Shown here: one piece after another, positions 40,310-49,930 of the stretch
How positions within the stretch are numbered: position 1 is the stretch's first letter
How the letters are laid out: each line of letters opens with the position of its first letter
Source of the DNA: Devosia faecipullorum
GTDB lineage: Bacteria > Pseudomonadota > Alphaproteobacteria > Rhizobiales > Devosiaceae
DNA: 64,000 nucleotides
Direction of reading: 5' to 3'
NCBI RefSeq assembly: GCF_015158295.1
Contig: NZ_JACDXV010000002.1
Location: 62,001 to 126,000 of the forward strand
Notes under the pieces: generated by a model
What the model was told of the DNA's origin: nothing
Database searches by the model: none
The model's input: the letters and a program-made list of their open reading frames with translations, nothing else
Translations under genes and position numbers: made by a program

Positions 40310-40324
40310 GTTCTTGTTTTGTTC
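40310..40324 (+). promoter_or_regulatory. LexA (SOS) box of the imuAB-dnaE2 cassette
   Basis: GTTC (40310-40313), seven bases, then GTTC (40321-40324) form the exact alphaproteobacterial LexA consensus GTTC-N7-GTTC. It lies 16 bp before the imuA start codon. Repression by LexA and induction on DNA damage are therefore expected. Confidence 0.9.
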
Positions 40325-40340
40325 AGGTAATGCTCACATC

Positions 40341-41150
40341 ATGCAAGCCCCCAATCGCCAACAGCGCCTTGCCGCGCTGCGGGATGTCATTGCCAATATC
40401 GAGCGCAAGCCGGCCCTGTTGCAGGCGCGGGCGCCGCTATTGTCCGGCGCTGACGGGGCCTTTCCGGCCCTGCCCGGCGGGCTGGTGCAGGAAGTGTTCA
40501 CCGATACAATGCGTGATGGCGGCGCCGGGCTGGCCTTTGCGCTGGGGCAAAGCCGGGCGCTCCTCACCCCGCGACGACCGCTACTGCTGTTCCTGCAATT
40601 GACCGAGGACGGGCGCTTTTTCGGCCTGCCCTATGGGCCCGGTCTTGCCCATTTCGGGCTCGATCCGGCGCAGATGGTGCTGGTGCGGCCAAAAGACATG
40701 TCGCAATTGCTCTGGGCGGCCGAGGAGGCACTGGGCTGCACGGCGCTGGGGGCAGTCGTCGCCGAAATCGGGGCGATGCCGGCATCGCTGGATTTCACCG
40801 CCAGCCGACGCCTCAGCCTGCGGGCCGCCGAAACCGGCACCTCATTGTTCCTGTTGCGCTATGGCAGGGCGCGCGAGGCCAGCGCCGCGCATCTGCGCTG
40901 GCATGTCTCGCCCCAGCGCAGCGCCCGCCATCGCCACGATTCCGGCGCTCCCGGCGCGGCGCGCTGGCTTTTGCTGCTCGAACGCGGCGTGGCGCTGCAA
41001 AACCAGAGCGAATGGCTCTTGGAATGGAGAGAAAATGGCTTTGCAACTCTTCCGCCCCGGCTTCGCCAATCAGAGTGGCCTGGCGCCGGAGCGGCGCTTC
41101 CTCGTCCTCTTCCTGCCTCATTGGCCGACCGATTATCTCAAACGGCGTGA
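40341..41150 (+). CDS. imuA: SOS mutagenesis protein ImuA
   Basis: ImuA is the small partner of ImuB and DnaE2 in damage-induced mutagenesis and is RecA-like in fold. The 269-residue protein contains GGLVQEVFTD, FFGLPYGPGLAHFGLDPAQM and the tail PASLADRLSQTA typical of alphaproteobacterial ImuA. It starts 16 bp after the LexA box. Its last 116 bp overlap the start of imuB in another frame, and conserved residues of both proteins lie in the overlap. Confidence 0.9.
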   Translation: MQAPNRQQRLAALRDVIANIERKPALLQARAPLLSGADGAFPALPGGLVQEVFTDTMRDGGAGLAFALGQSRALLTPRRPLLLFLQLTEDGRFFGLPYGPGLAHFGLDPAQMVLVRPKDMSQLLWAAEEALGCTALGAVVAEIGAMPASLDFTASRRLSLRAAETGTSLFLLRYGRAREASAAHLRWHVSPQRSARHRHDSGAPGAARWLLLLERGVALQNQSEWLLEWRENGFATLPPRLRQSEWPGAGAALPRPLPASLADRLSQTA

Positions 41151-42693
41151 TGCAAGCCTTTTGGCGCCGCTGGCGCTTTACGAAAGGATCAAGGGCGGGC
41201 TGCGGCTGGCGGCGGTGGATGAGGAGGGCATGAAGCTGGGATTGCGGCAGGGCCAGAACCTGGCCGATGCGCGGGCCCTGGTGCCCAAGCTGATGGTTCT
41301 GGAACACGACAGCGCATTGCTGGAAGCCGGTTTCGCCGATTTCGCCGATTGGCATTCCAATATGAGCCCCCTGGTTTCGGTGCTCACCGACGCCGCGCCC
41401 TATGGCGATCTGGTGCTCGATATCAGCGGGGTCAGCCATCTTTTCGGCGGCGAGCAGAACATGTTGCGCCTGGCGCTCAGCCGCTTGCAGACCTTGGGCT
41501 ATAATGTCGCCGGCGCAGTGGCGCCCACGATCGGTGCGGCCTGGGCCCTGAGCCATTTCGCCAGAAGCCAGGTGGTGAATGCGCCAATGCTGGAGACGCG
41601 GCTCGATGCCCTGCCCGTTCATGGGCTGCGGCTCGATGAAAAGCAGGTCGCGACGCTGGTGCAGATGGGGCTCGATCGGATCGGCCAATTGCGCACCCGG
41701 CCACGCAAGCCATTGCAGGCCCGGTTTGGCGCTTCTCTGCTGCTCCGGCTGGACCAGGCCTATGGCGAGATCGAGGAACGCATGACGCCGCGCCTGCCGG
41801 TGGTCGAGCACGCCGTCGAGCACCGTTTCGCCGATCCCATCGCGCTGATGGAGGATGTCTTGGCCATCACGCAGGATCTTGCCGTCAAGCTCTCCTGCCA
41901 TCTCGAACAGCAGGGGCTGGGTGCGCAGGGCTTTCATCTGTTTCTTTATCGCGTCGATTACAAGGTCATGACGCTTTCGCTCAATGCGTCGCGGCTGACC
42001 CGCGATCCGGTCCATATTGCCGCCTTGTTCCGCCAGCGGGCGCACAGGCTGAAAGGGGATTACGATCCCGGTTTCGGTATCGACATGGTGCGGCTGGCGG
42101 TCACTTCCACCGACCGGCTCGACGCGGCGCAGGCCAGTGCCCTTGCCGTCCGGAACGGGCTCGAGGATGTCGATCGCCTGCTCGACCGGCTGGGAAGCCG
42201 GCTGGGCACGGAGGCGGTGTTGCGCAGCCAGATGGTCGCCAGCCATATTCCCGAACGGGCGGCGCGCCTGGTCCCGGCAATGGCCGGACCAGTGGAACAG
42301 ATCGCGCTACCGTCGCGCATCAGGCCGATCCGGCTTCTACCTCAACCCGAAGCGGTGATGATCAATGCCGAAGTGCCCGATGGCCTGCCGGCCTCGATGA
42401 TCTGGCGGCGACAGGCCTATAGGCTGGTCAAGGCGGCAGGGCCGGAACGCATCGGAGCCGAATGGTGGCGCAGCAAGAAACGGCTGCATCTGGTGAAAGC
42501 CGAGGCTGCCCAGGGGGATGAAACGAATCCTGCTCCCCATATTCCCGATCTGCCGCTCTTTGATCCCGATGCCGATAGCCGCGATTATTACGTGGTCGAA
42601 GATGAGGAAGGCCGCCGTTTCTGGGTGTTCCGGCTTGGTCTTTATGGCGGCGCCGTGCCGCCCGGCTGGTATATGCATGGATTGTTTCCATGA
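41035..42693 (+). CDS. imuB: Y-family polymerase-like protein ImuB
   Basis: This 552-residue Y-family polymerase homologue is expected to be catalytically inactive. It starts near RRFLVLFLPHWPTDYLKRRD, where the metal-binding acidic residues of active enzymes are not seen. The palm and finger part continues with LVLDISGVSHLFGGE. A possible clamp-binding motif, IPDLPLFDPD, lies near the C-terminus. ImuB links DnaE2 to the sliding clamp. The stop overlaps dnaE2 by 4 bp. Start ATG 41035 lies inside imuA. Confidence 0.93.
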   Translation: MALQLFRPGFANQSGLAPERRFLVLFLPHWPTDYLKRRDASLLAPLALYERIKGGLRLAAVDEEGMKLGLRQGQNLADARALVPKLMVLEHDSALLEAGFADFADWHSNMSPLVSVLTDAAPYGDLVLDISGVSHLFGGEQNMLRLALSRLQTLGYNVAGAVAPTIGAAWALSHFARSQVVNAPMLETRLDALPVHGLRLDEKQVATLVQMGLDRIGQLRTRPRKPLQARFGASLLLRLDQAYGEIEERMTPRLPVVEHAVEHRFADPIALMEDVLAITQDLAVKLSCHLEQQGLGAQGFHLFLYRVDYKVMTLSLNASRLTRDPVHIAALFRQRAHRLKGDYDPGFGIDMVRLAVTSTDRLDAAQASALAVRNGLEDVDRLLDRLGSRLGTEAVLRSQMVASHIPERAARLVPAMAGPVEQIALPSRIRPIRLLPQPEAVMINAEVPDGLPASMIWRRQAYRLVKAAGPERIGAEWWRSKKRLHLVKAEAAQGDETNPAPHIPDLPLFDPDADSRDYYVVEDEEGRRFWVFRLGLYGGAVPPGWYMHGLFP

Positions 42694-45600
42694 GCGCGGT
42701 AGTGCGGCTGGCCCCACCGGAGCACAGGCCGGCGCGGCCGCCTGCGTCGGCACCCGCCTATGCCGAACTGGTCACCACCAGCAATTTTTCCTTCCTGCGC
42801 AGCGGCGCCCATCCCGAGGAACTGGTCTTTCAGGCCATGCAGATGGGCTTGACCGCTCTGGGGCTTTGCGACCGCAATTCCTTTGCCGGTGTGGTGCGCG
42901 GCTATGTGGCCATGCGGGACAATAAGGAGGACTATCCCGGCTTTCGCTATCTCGTGGGCGTGCGCCTCTGCTTTGCCGACGGCACGCCCGATATCATTGC
43001 CTATCCGATCGACCGCGCCGCCTATGGCCGGCTCTGCAAGCTTTTGACCCTGGGCAATAGGCGCGGGGAAAAAGGCAATCCCAAACTGTTTTTCGCGGAC
43101 CTCGTCGGCTCGGGAGCACAGAGATTGGAGGCTGAACAGGCGCCGGAGGATTATTCCGAGGGCCAATTGTTCATCCTGATGCCCGACGAGAGCGATTGGG
43201 GGTTGAGCGAGAAAACCCTCGATCAGCTGAGTCGGCAGGCGCCGGGCCGGGTCTGGGTGGCCGGTACGCCGCGTTTCGATGGCGGAGACCGGGCCCGGCT
43301 CAATCGGGTGGATGAGCTGGCGCGCCGGCACGGGGCGCGGATGATCGCCAGCAATGATGTCCATTATCACGTGCCGGACCGGCGCATCCTGCTCGATGTC
43401 GTCACCTGTATCCGCGAACATGTGACGCTGGAAGAGGCTGGTTTCCGGCTCAGTACCAATGCCGAGCGGCACCTGAAGCCGGCGGCGGAAATGGCGCGGC
43501 TTTTTTCCGGCCATCCCGACGCCATCGCCCAGACGCAGGCGCTGGCGAGACGCATCGTCTTTTCGCTGGACCAACTCAAATATAATTACCCCGAGGAAAC
43601 CATTGGCAATGGCGAGACGGCGCAGCAGACCTTGGAACGCCTGACCTGGGAAGGCGCTGCCCTGCGGTTTCTCGAAGGCGTGCCCGATGACATTGCCGCC
43701 AATATAAGAACAGAACTCGAGCTTATCGATCGAAAGCGCTACGCCGCCTATTTCCTCACCGTGCATGACATCGTGCGCTATGCCCGCGACAAGCGGAAAA
43801 TCCTCTGCCAGGGACGCGGTTCGGCAGCCAATTCCACGGTCTGCTATTGTCTTGGGATCACGGAAGTCAATCCGCGCGACGCCAATCTGGTCTTTGGCCG
43901 CTTCATTTCGACCGAGCGGGACGAGCCGCCCGATATCGACGTCGATTTCGAGCATGAACGACGAGAGGAGGTGATGCAATATATTTACGCCAAATATGGC
44001 GGCCAGCGCACCGGACTTACCGCCAATGTCATCTCCTATCGCTCCCGTTCGGCCATTCGCGAGACGGCCAGGGTGTTCGGGGTTTCGGACGATGTCGTAA
44101 ACGCCTTCAACCAATTGCATTGGGGCTGGGGGTCGGCGCTCAAGCTCAAGGATCTGGAAAGTCTGGGGCTCAATCCCCACGAACCGGTCTTTGCGCAGAT
44201 ATTCGAGGTGGTGAAGGTGTTGCGCAGCTTTCCGCGCCATCTCAGCCAGCATGTCGGAGGATTTGTCATTACCCGCGATTCCCTCGAAAGCCTGGTTCCC
44301 ATCGGCCGGTCCGGCATGGAGAGCCGGGCCATTATCGAATGGAACAAGGACGATATCGACGCGCTGGGCATTCTCAAGGTGGATGTGCTGGCGCTGGGCA
44401 TGCTGTCCTGTCTGCGCCGGGCTTTCGAATTGCTGCATATCCATTACCAGCGTGACCTGGTTCTGGCCGACCTCATGGCCGAGGAGAAGGATGAAGATCA
44501 GACCAAGAAGGCGCGCGTCTATGCCATGACCCATCGCGCCGACACGATCGGAGTTTTCCAGATCGAAAGCCGGGCGCAGATGACCATGCTGCCCAGGCTG
44601 AAGCCCAGGGAATTTTACGACCTTGTCATCGAGGTCGCCATCGTCCGGCCCGGCCCCATTCAGGGGGGAATGGTCCATCCTTATCTCAAGCGCCGTGATG
44701 GAATTGAAAAATGGGAGCCCAAGCCGGGCGACAAGCTCGACAAGGTGCTGTCACGCACCAAAGGCATTCCCCTGTTCCAGGAGCAGGCCATGCAGATGGC
44801 CATTTTCGGCGCGGGATTCACGCCGGGCGAAGCCGATCAATTGCGCCGGGCCATGGCGGCCTGGCAACGCACCGGCAAGATCGGGATTTTCGAGAAGCGC
44901 TTCATCACCGGCATGATCGGCAATGGCTACGATGCCGAATTCGCCCGCCGCTGTTTCGAGCAGATAAGGGGCTTTGCCGAATATGGGTTTCCAGAAAGCC
45001 ATGCCGCCAGCTTCGCCCTTCTGGTTTATGCGTCCTGCTGGTTCAAATGCCATTATCCCGATGTGTTTGCCTGTGCGCTGCTCAATTCCCAGCCGATGGG
45101 ATTCTATGCGCCCAGCCAGATCATCCGCGATGTGCGCGAGCATGGTATCGAAGTGCGGGAGGCGGATGTGAACCTTTCCGATCTCCAATGCGTGCTGGAG
45201 CCGGGCGGTGACCGCAAAATCAGCGATCATATCTGGCCGCGCCATGCCGAAATGGCCGGCGACATTCTGTCGAACCGGGCCATCAGGCTAGGCCTGTCCT
45301 GCATCGAGGGAATGGCTGCGCAGGACATCAATATCATCATTGCGCGGCGCGGCTCCGGCTATAGTTCCATTGGCGATCTCTGGCTGCGCACCGGCGTGCC
45401 GATTGCCAGCCTCGACAGGTTGGCGCGCGCCGACGCCTTTGCCTCGCTGGGGCTCAACAGGCGCGAAGCGCTGTGGGCGGTCAAGGGTTTGATAGGAACT
45501 CATGGCGCCGAGACCCTGCCGCTCTTTGCCCAATCCGCTCCATTGGCGCCGCCATCCAAAGAAGAGGCGGACCTGCCCGCCATGCAGGCCGGGGAAGAGG

Positions 45601-46139
45601 TCATCCACGATTATGCGACGCTTTCTCTCTCGCTCAAAGGCCATCCGGTAGAATTCCTGCGCCCCCTGCTGATGGCGCGCGGCACCACAAGAGCGGGCAA
45701 TCTGGACCAGGTGGCCTCCGATATTGTGGTCGAGGTGGCGGGCCTGGTTCTGGTGCGCCAGCGGCCCGGCACGGCCAGCGGCGTGATCTTTGCCACGCTC
45801 GAGGATGAAACCGGAGTGGCCAATATCGTGATCTGGCCCAAAATCTTCGACGCCAATCGCAAGACCATTCTCTCGGCCCGTTTTCTTGCCGTGCGCGGCA
45901 AGGTGCAGTCCGAGCGCGAGGTCATTCACATCATCGCCCAGGAAATGGAGGATCTCACCGCCCATTTGCTCGACCTGGCGCATGGCAAGGATGTCGGCAA
46001 TCGTATTGTGGCGCGCGGCGACGAGGCCCGAAAAAGTCACGAGCGGGAAGGGGGCCGCAGCCGGGAGGCGATGCGCGAGATCGAAATGGCGCGGCGCCAG
46101 GCCTATGCAGCACTGCCGGGCGGGCGCAATTTCCACTGA
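42690..46139 (+). CDS. dnaE2: Error-prone DNA polymerase III alpha subunit DnaE2 (ImuC)
   Basis: This 1149-residue C-family polymerase performs translesion synthesis with ImuA and ImuB. The N-terminal PHP domain starts AYAELVTTSNFSFLRSGAHP. Polymerase motifs are GRGSAANSTVCYCLGITEVN and PDIDVDFEHERREEV with the catalytic Asp pair. An OB-fold domain lies near the C-terminus (GVANIVIWPKIFDANRKTIL). Length and the short tail are as in other DnaE2 proteins. It is the last gene of the SOS operon and ends 3 bp from the convergent phhB stop. Confidence 0.97.
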   Translation: MSAVVRLAPPEHRPARPPASAPAYAELVTTSNFSFLRSGAHPEELVFQAMQMGLTALGLCDRNSFAGVVRGYVAMRDNKEDYPGFRYLVGVRLCFADGTPDIIAYPIDRAAYGRLCKLLTLGNRRGEKGNPKLFFADLVGSGAQRLEAEQAPEDYSEGQLFILMPDESDWGLSEKTLDQLSRQAPGRVWVAGTPRFDGGDRARLNRVDELARRHGARMIASNDVHYHVPDRRILLDVVTCIREHVTLEEAGFRLSTNAERHLKPAAEMARLFSGHPDAIAQTQALARRIVFSLDQLKYNYPEETIGNGETAQQTLERLTWEGAALRFLEGVPDDIAANIRTELELIDRKRYAAYFLTVHDIVRYARDKRKILCQGRGSAANSTVCYCLGITEVNPRDANLVFGRFISTERDEPPDIDVDFEHERREEVMQYIYAKYGGQRTGLTANVISYRSRSAIRETARVFGVSDDVVNAFNQLHWGWGSALKLKDLESLGLNPHEPVFAQIFEVVKVLRSFPRHLSQHVGGFVITRDSLESLVPIGRSGMESRAIIEWNKDDIDALGILKVDVLALGMLSCLRRAFELLHIHYQRDLVLADLMAEEKDEDQTKKARVYAMTHRADTIGVFQIESRAQMTMLPRLKPREFYDLVIEVAIVRPGPIQGGMVHPYLKRRDGIEKWEPKPGDKLDKVLSRTKGIPLFQEQAMQMAIFGAGFTPGEADQLRRAMAAWQRTGKIGIFEKRFITGMIGNGYDAEFARRCFEQIRGFAEYGFPESHAASFALLVYASCWFKCHYPDVFACALLNSQPMGFYAPSQIIRDVREHGIEVREADVNLSDLQCVLEPGGDRKISDHIWPRHAEMAGDILSNRAIRLGLSCIEGMAAQDINIIIARRGSGYSSIGDLWLRTGVPIASLDRLARADAFASLGLNRREALWAVKGLIGTHGAETLPLFAQSAPLAPPSKEEADLPAMQAGEEVIHDYATLSLSLKGHPVEFLRPLLMARGTTRAGNLDQVASDIVVEVAGLVLVRQRPGTASGVIFATLEDETGVANIVIWPKIFDANRKTILSARFLAVRGKVQSEREVIHIIAQEMEDLTAHLLDLAHGKDVGNRIVARGDEARKSHEREGGRSREAMREIEMARRQAYAALPGGRNFH

Positions 46140-46142
46140 AGC

Positions 46143-46433
46143 TCAGCCAGAGATATCGGTGATGCCGTGCGCCAGCGCAACGTCTTTTTCGGTCAGGCCA
46201 CCCGCTTCATGACTGGTCAGGCGAATATGCACCTTGTTGTAGATATTGCACCATTCAGGGTGATGATCGGCTTTCTCGGCGATCAGGGCCACCCTGGTCA
46301 TGAAGGCGAAGGCGGCGGCAAAATCCGCGAACTTAAATTCCCGCTCAATCGCGTCGCGCTCGGCATCGTAGGACCATCTATCAAGCCGGGCCAAGGCCAG
46401 GTCGCGGTCCCGAGATGAAAGTTTTTCGGTCAT
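46143..46433 (-). CDS. phhB: Pterin-4a-carbinolamine dehydratase PhhB
   Basis: This 96-residue protein has [20 protein letters not shown] and [20 protein letters not shown], then THEAGGLT-like [16 protein letters not shown]. These include the three active-site histidine positions of the family. The enzyme regenerates dihydropterin after aromatic hydroxylation. No phenylalanine hydroxylase is in the window. ATG 46433 has AGGAGG upstream. Confidence 0.95.
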   Translation of the reverse strand: MTEKLSSRDRDLALARLDRWSYDAERDAIEREFKFADFAAAFAFMTRVALIAEKADHHPEWCNIYNKVHIRLTSHEAGGLTEKDVALAHGITDISG

Positions 46434-46628
46434 TGTCGTCCTCCTGATCCGATCCCTAGCGAGGGATCGCAGAACCAACGCGGCGAGCGGGGTAAAGGCT
46501 GCCTCGCCTGCTCTGCCCTTTATTAACCGCATGTTCAGCCTGACGATCAAATCGGCTCGGGCCTTGGCCGCGGGCAAGACCTTGTTAAGGGCTTGCGCCC
46601 CAAATAGCGTGGTAACAGGGAAGTTTCC

Positions 46629-48920
46629 GTGCTGAAATCAGCCAGAAAAACCATGCCGGCCCTGGACTATGTGTCCATCATCCGTTCGGTCTATGGCGAC
46701 CGGCGGCAAATGCTGCTGGGCGCCTTCGCCAGCGCCGCGGTGGCCGCAGTTTCGGCATTCAAGGCCGAGGCGCCGATCCTTTGGTGCATCGCGGCAGCCC
46801 TTCTCATCGTCGGTTTTGTCCGGCTTTACAACATGAACGCCTTCTGGCGCACCAGTATCGGCGATGACGACGCCGAGTCCGCGGAGCGCTGGGAGAACCG
46901 GGCGCTGGTCGGTGGGGCGCTCGTGGCCTTGACGCATGGCGTCTGGTGCCTTGTCGCCATTCTCGTGGTGCGCGATCCATTTGCCGAGCTGGCCAGTTGC
47001 ACCCTGACCATCGCCGCGACCGTCGGTCTGGTGGCTCGCAATTTCGGCCTCGACCGGCTGTTGACCATTCAGATCGTCTCGCTCTCGGTGCCGCTCTGGC
47101 TCGCCATGGTCTTCCGCGGCGATTTCTACAACCAATTGCTGGCAGCCATGATGGTCCTGCTGCTGTTCAGCTATCGCAAGCATGCGGCCGCGATCCGGTC
47201 GCTGCTGCTTTCCGCCGTCCATGGCCGGGTCGAAATTTCTCGTCTGGCCGCCGAATTCGACATAGCGATCACCACGCTCGAACATGGGCTGTGCATGCTG
47301 GATGAAAACGGCACGATCACCCTGGCCAATGACCGGGCGGTGGAGATTTTCGCCTCGCAAGGCATCGATGCGCCGACGGGCCGACCTTTCACGCCTGTGC
47401 TCGCAGCGATGACGAGTGGTAGCCTGCCGAAAAGCGCGGCCAGCCGGCTACAGGCCATCATCGACAAGCGCGGTTCGGGCAAGGTACAGGTCGGGCTCGG
47501 GCCGGACCGCATCTTCGAGGTCACGGTCAGTTCAGGCCAGCAGCGCACCGTTCTGCTGTTCGAGGATATCAGCGAGCGGCTGCGGGCCGAAGAACGCATC
47601 AACTTCATCGCGCGTCATGATGTTTTGACCGGATTGCCCAATCGCGGTCATTTCCACACCCTGGCGCTCAAGCAATTGCAGGCGCGCGCCGATGCCGGCG
47701 AACCCAGCGTGCTGATGATCGTCGATATCGACGAATTCAAATATGTCAATGACAGCTACGGCCATGTGGTCGGGGACGAAGTGCTGCGCCAGGTGGCCGA
47801 CCGTCTGCGCGAAGTGCTCCCCAAGGGAACCCTTCTGGCCCGGTTCGGTGGGGACGAATTCATTGCCCTCTGCGCCGGGAACGAGCAGTCCGAAGATCGG
47901 GCGGAGCGGATTTTGGCGGCCTTTGCGCCGCCCTTCATGCTCAATAGCGTCGCCCTGCCGGTGCGGGTCAGCATCGGGATCGCCCCGGCCCCAGCCGATC
48001 AGAACGATCTTGAAGAGCTGATGACCAAGGCCAATCTGGCGCTTGACTCGGCGAAATCGGAAGGCAAGGGCCGCAGCCGGATGTTCCATGCGCAGATGGA
48101 CACCGATTATCACAGCCGGCAGAAGCTCAAGACCGAGCTGCGCCATGCCGTTGCGGAAGGGCATTTGAGCCTGGTCTTTCAACCGCTGATCGATGTTTCG
48201 ACGCGGCGAGTGGTGAGTTGCGAGGCTCTGGTGCGCTGGAGCCATGCCGAGTTTGGGCCGATACCGCCCGCCGTGTTCATTCCGCTTGCCGAAGAAATGG
48301 GGCTCATCTCCGAGATCACCGCCTGGGTGGTGGACAATGCGGCGCAGCAATGCAGAAGCTGGGCCAGTCCGGTGGGCGTGGCCGTCAATATTTCGGCCCG
48401 CGATTTCCGCGGCACCGATCTGCCCGCTTTGATCGAGCGGGCGCTGGAGAATTCGGGGCTGGCGCCGGAGCGCTTCGAGATCGAAGTCACCGAAACTGCG
48501 CTGATCGAGGAGCGCGACCTGGCCGGAAGCGTGTTGCGGACGCTTGCCGATCGGGGCATTGCCATCGCCCTCGATGATTTCGGCACCGGCTATTCTTCGC
48601 TTTCCTATCTCAGCGCGCTCCCCTTTACCAAGCTCAAGATCGACCGCTCCTTCGTCTCCGACATTGCCAGCAATGCGCGGGCATTGCGCCTATTGGCCAA
48701 TGTGGCGCGGCTCGGCCGCGATCTCGATCTGCTGGTGGTGGCCGAGGGCGTGGAAAGCGAAGACCAGCTCAATGCCATGATCGCAGAAACCAGCGTGCAG
48801 CAGGTCCAGGGCTATCTTTTCAGCCGTCCGCTGCCGGCAAGGGATATTGCCGAGTTGATCGAGCGCTTTAACGGTCAGGGATGGGTCAGCCGGCCACAGG
48901 GAAAGCGTTTCCATGGCTAA
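46629..48920 (+). CDS. Membrane-bound GGDEF-EAL cyclic-di-GMP protein
   Basis: This 763-residue protein has about five membrane segments in residues 25-185 (a MASE-like sensor), a short PAS-like part (about 205-315), a GGDEF domain with intact motif at 407-411, and an EAL domain with EALVRW at 532-537 and [20 protein letters not shown]. Both catalytic centres look intact. The start is GTG 46629 with CAGGGAAG upstream. It lies 130 bp before the FeeM-like acyltransferase gene on the same strand; the gap is AT-rich. Confidence 0.92.
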   Translation: MLKSARKTMPALDYVSIIRSVYGDRRQMLLGAFASAAVAAVSAFKAEAPILWCIAAALLIVGFVRLYNMNAFWRTSIGDDDAESAERWENRALVGGALVALTHGVWCLVAILVVRDPFAELASCTLTIAATVGLVARNFGLDRLLTIQIVSLSVPLWLAMVFRGDFYNQLLAAMMVLLLFSYRKHAAAIRSLLLSAVHGRVEISRLAAEFDIAITTLEHGLCMLDENGTITLANDRAVEIFASQGIDAPTGRPFTPVLAAMTSGSLPKSAASRLQAIIDKRGSGKVQVGLGPDRIFEVTVSSGQQRTVLLFEDISERLRAEERINFIARHDVLTGLPNRGHFHTLALKQLQARADAGEPSVLMIVDIDEFKYVNDSYGHVVGDEVLRQVADRLREVLPKGTLLARFGGDEFIALCAGNEQSEDRAERILAAFAPPFMLNSVALPVRVSIGIAPAPADQNDLEELMTKANLALDSAKSEGKGRSRMFHAQMDTDYHSRQKLKTELRHAVAEGHLSLVFQPLIDVSTRRVVSCEALVRWSHAEFGPIPPAVFIPLAEEMGLISEITAWVVDNAAQQCRSWASPVGVAVNISARDFRGTDLPALIERALENSGLAPERFEIEVTETALIEERDLAGSVLRTLADRGIAIALDDFGTGYSSLSYLSALPFTKLKIDRSFVSDIASNARALRLLANVARLGRDLDLLVVAEGVESEDQLNAMIAETSVQQVQGYLFSRPLPARDIAELIERFNGQGWVSRPQGKRFHG

Positions 48921-49050
48921 TTCTATATTAACCATATGATTTAACTTATAATTTAATGCCGCAGGATGCGGTTTTTGTTGTTATCCCGTCATTTTTCCCA
49001 ATGCGGCGATCGCACGCACAGGGTTAATCTGCGCGCCGGACGACGGGGTG

Positions 49051-49812
49051 ATGTTCATGGGTGCGGCCATATCGAGTGAAATCAGTACCAATTCGCGATT
49101 TGCCAGTGCCTTGATCGATCTTCTGGACAAGGTGCGCTATCGGCGGGTCGATTCTGCGAGCGAATTCGATCCAGTCTACCGACTGCGCTACGAGGCCTAT
49201 CGGCGCGAAAACTTCATTCCGGTCAATTCCCAGCAGGTTACCCGCGACGAATTCGACGGTTTGGACAATTGTCATTGCTTCGGCGTCTATATCGAGGGCG
49301 AACTGGCCAGTTCGCTGCGCTTTCATGTGGTCACGCCGCAGAGCCCCCATTCGCCCTGCATGTCGGTCTGGCCTGATGTCTTGCAGCCATTGCTCGACGA
49401 GGGCATGAGTTTCATCGATCCGGGCCGCTTTACCGTCGATTTCGATCTGTCGCTGGCCTATCCGGCGCTGCCCTATCTGACGCTGCGGCTTGCGGCCATG
49501 GCATGCGAATATTTTCCGGTACGCTATTGCATGTCCGCGGTCCGGCCGGAGCATACGGCGTTCTACAAGCGGATTTTTGGCGCGCGGCCCCTGGGCGAGC
49601 AGCGCAGCTATGCCAAGCTGGCCTTTCCCATGCAGCTCTATAGTGCCGATGTGCCCGACATCAGGGACCGCGTTGCCGACCGCTATCCGTTCTTCATGTC
49701 ACTACCGGAGGAGCGCGCTGCCCTTTTCGGAGCGCTTCATCCCGATCTCATCGCCATAAAGCCTTCGGCGCGGCAGGCGCAGCGGCTGGAATTGATGGAA
49801 CGGCTCGGCTGA
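49051..49812 (+). CDS. FeeM-like N-acyl amino acid synthase / autoinducer-synthase-fold acyltransferase
   Basis: This protein of about 253 residues has VYRLRYEAYRRENFIP near residue 45, ASSLRFHVVTP, FIDPGRFTVDFD and YCMSAVRPEHTAFYKRIFGA. This layout matches the GNAT-related N-acyltransferases of the FeeM/LuxI-like group, which transfer acyl chains from acyl carrier protein to an amine. The product is unknown. Possible starts are GTG 49048, ATG 49051 and ATG 49057; GACGGGG is best placed for the last. The upstream gap has TATATTAACCATATGATTTA, unusually AT-rich for this genome. Confidence 0.75.
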   Translation: MFMGAAISSEISTNSRFASALIDLLDKVRYRRVDSASEFDPVYRLRYEAYRRENFIPVNSQQVTRDEFDGLDNCHCFGVYIEGELASSLRFHVVTPQSPHSPCMSVWPDVLQPLLDEGMSFIDPGRFTVDFDLSLAYPALPYLTLRLAAMACEYFPVRYCMSAVRPEHTAFYKRIFGARPLGEQRSYAKLAFPMQLYSADVPDIRDRVADRYPFFMSLPEERAALFGALHPDLIAIKPSARQAQRLELMERLG

Positions 49813-49818
49813 GAAAAG

Positions 49819-49894
49819 TGGTGCCGCTTAGGTGACTCGAACACCTGACCCCATCATTACGAATGATGTGCTCTACCAACTGAGCTAAAGCGGC
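49819..49894 (-). tRNA. tRNA-Thr (anticodon CGT)
   Basis: The minus-strand cloverleaf starts GCCGCTTTAGCTCAGTTGGT. The acceptor stem is GCCGCTT/AAGCGGC and the D-arm GCTC/GAGC. The anticodon stem is CATCA/TGATG with loop TTCGTAA, giving anticodon CGT (codon ACG). The T-arm is AGGTG/CACCT with TTCGAGT. The discriminator is A and CCA is encoded (49821-49819). Confidence 0.97.
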
Positions 49895-49930
49895 GCCGGC
49901 TGGGTTTTGGTCCAGCGGATGGCGGGTCTT

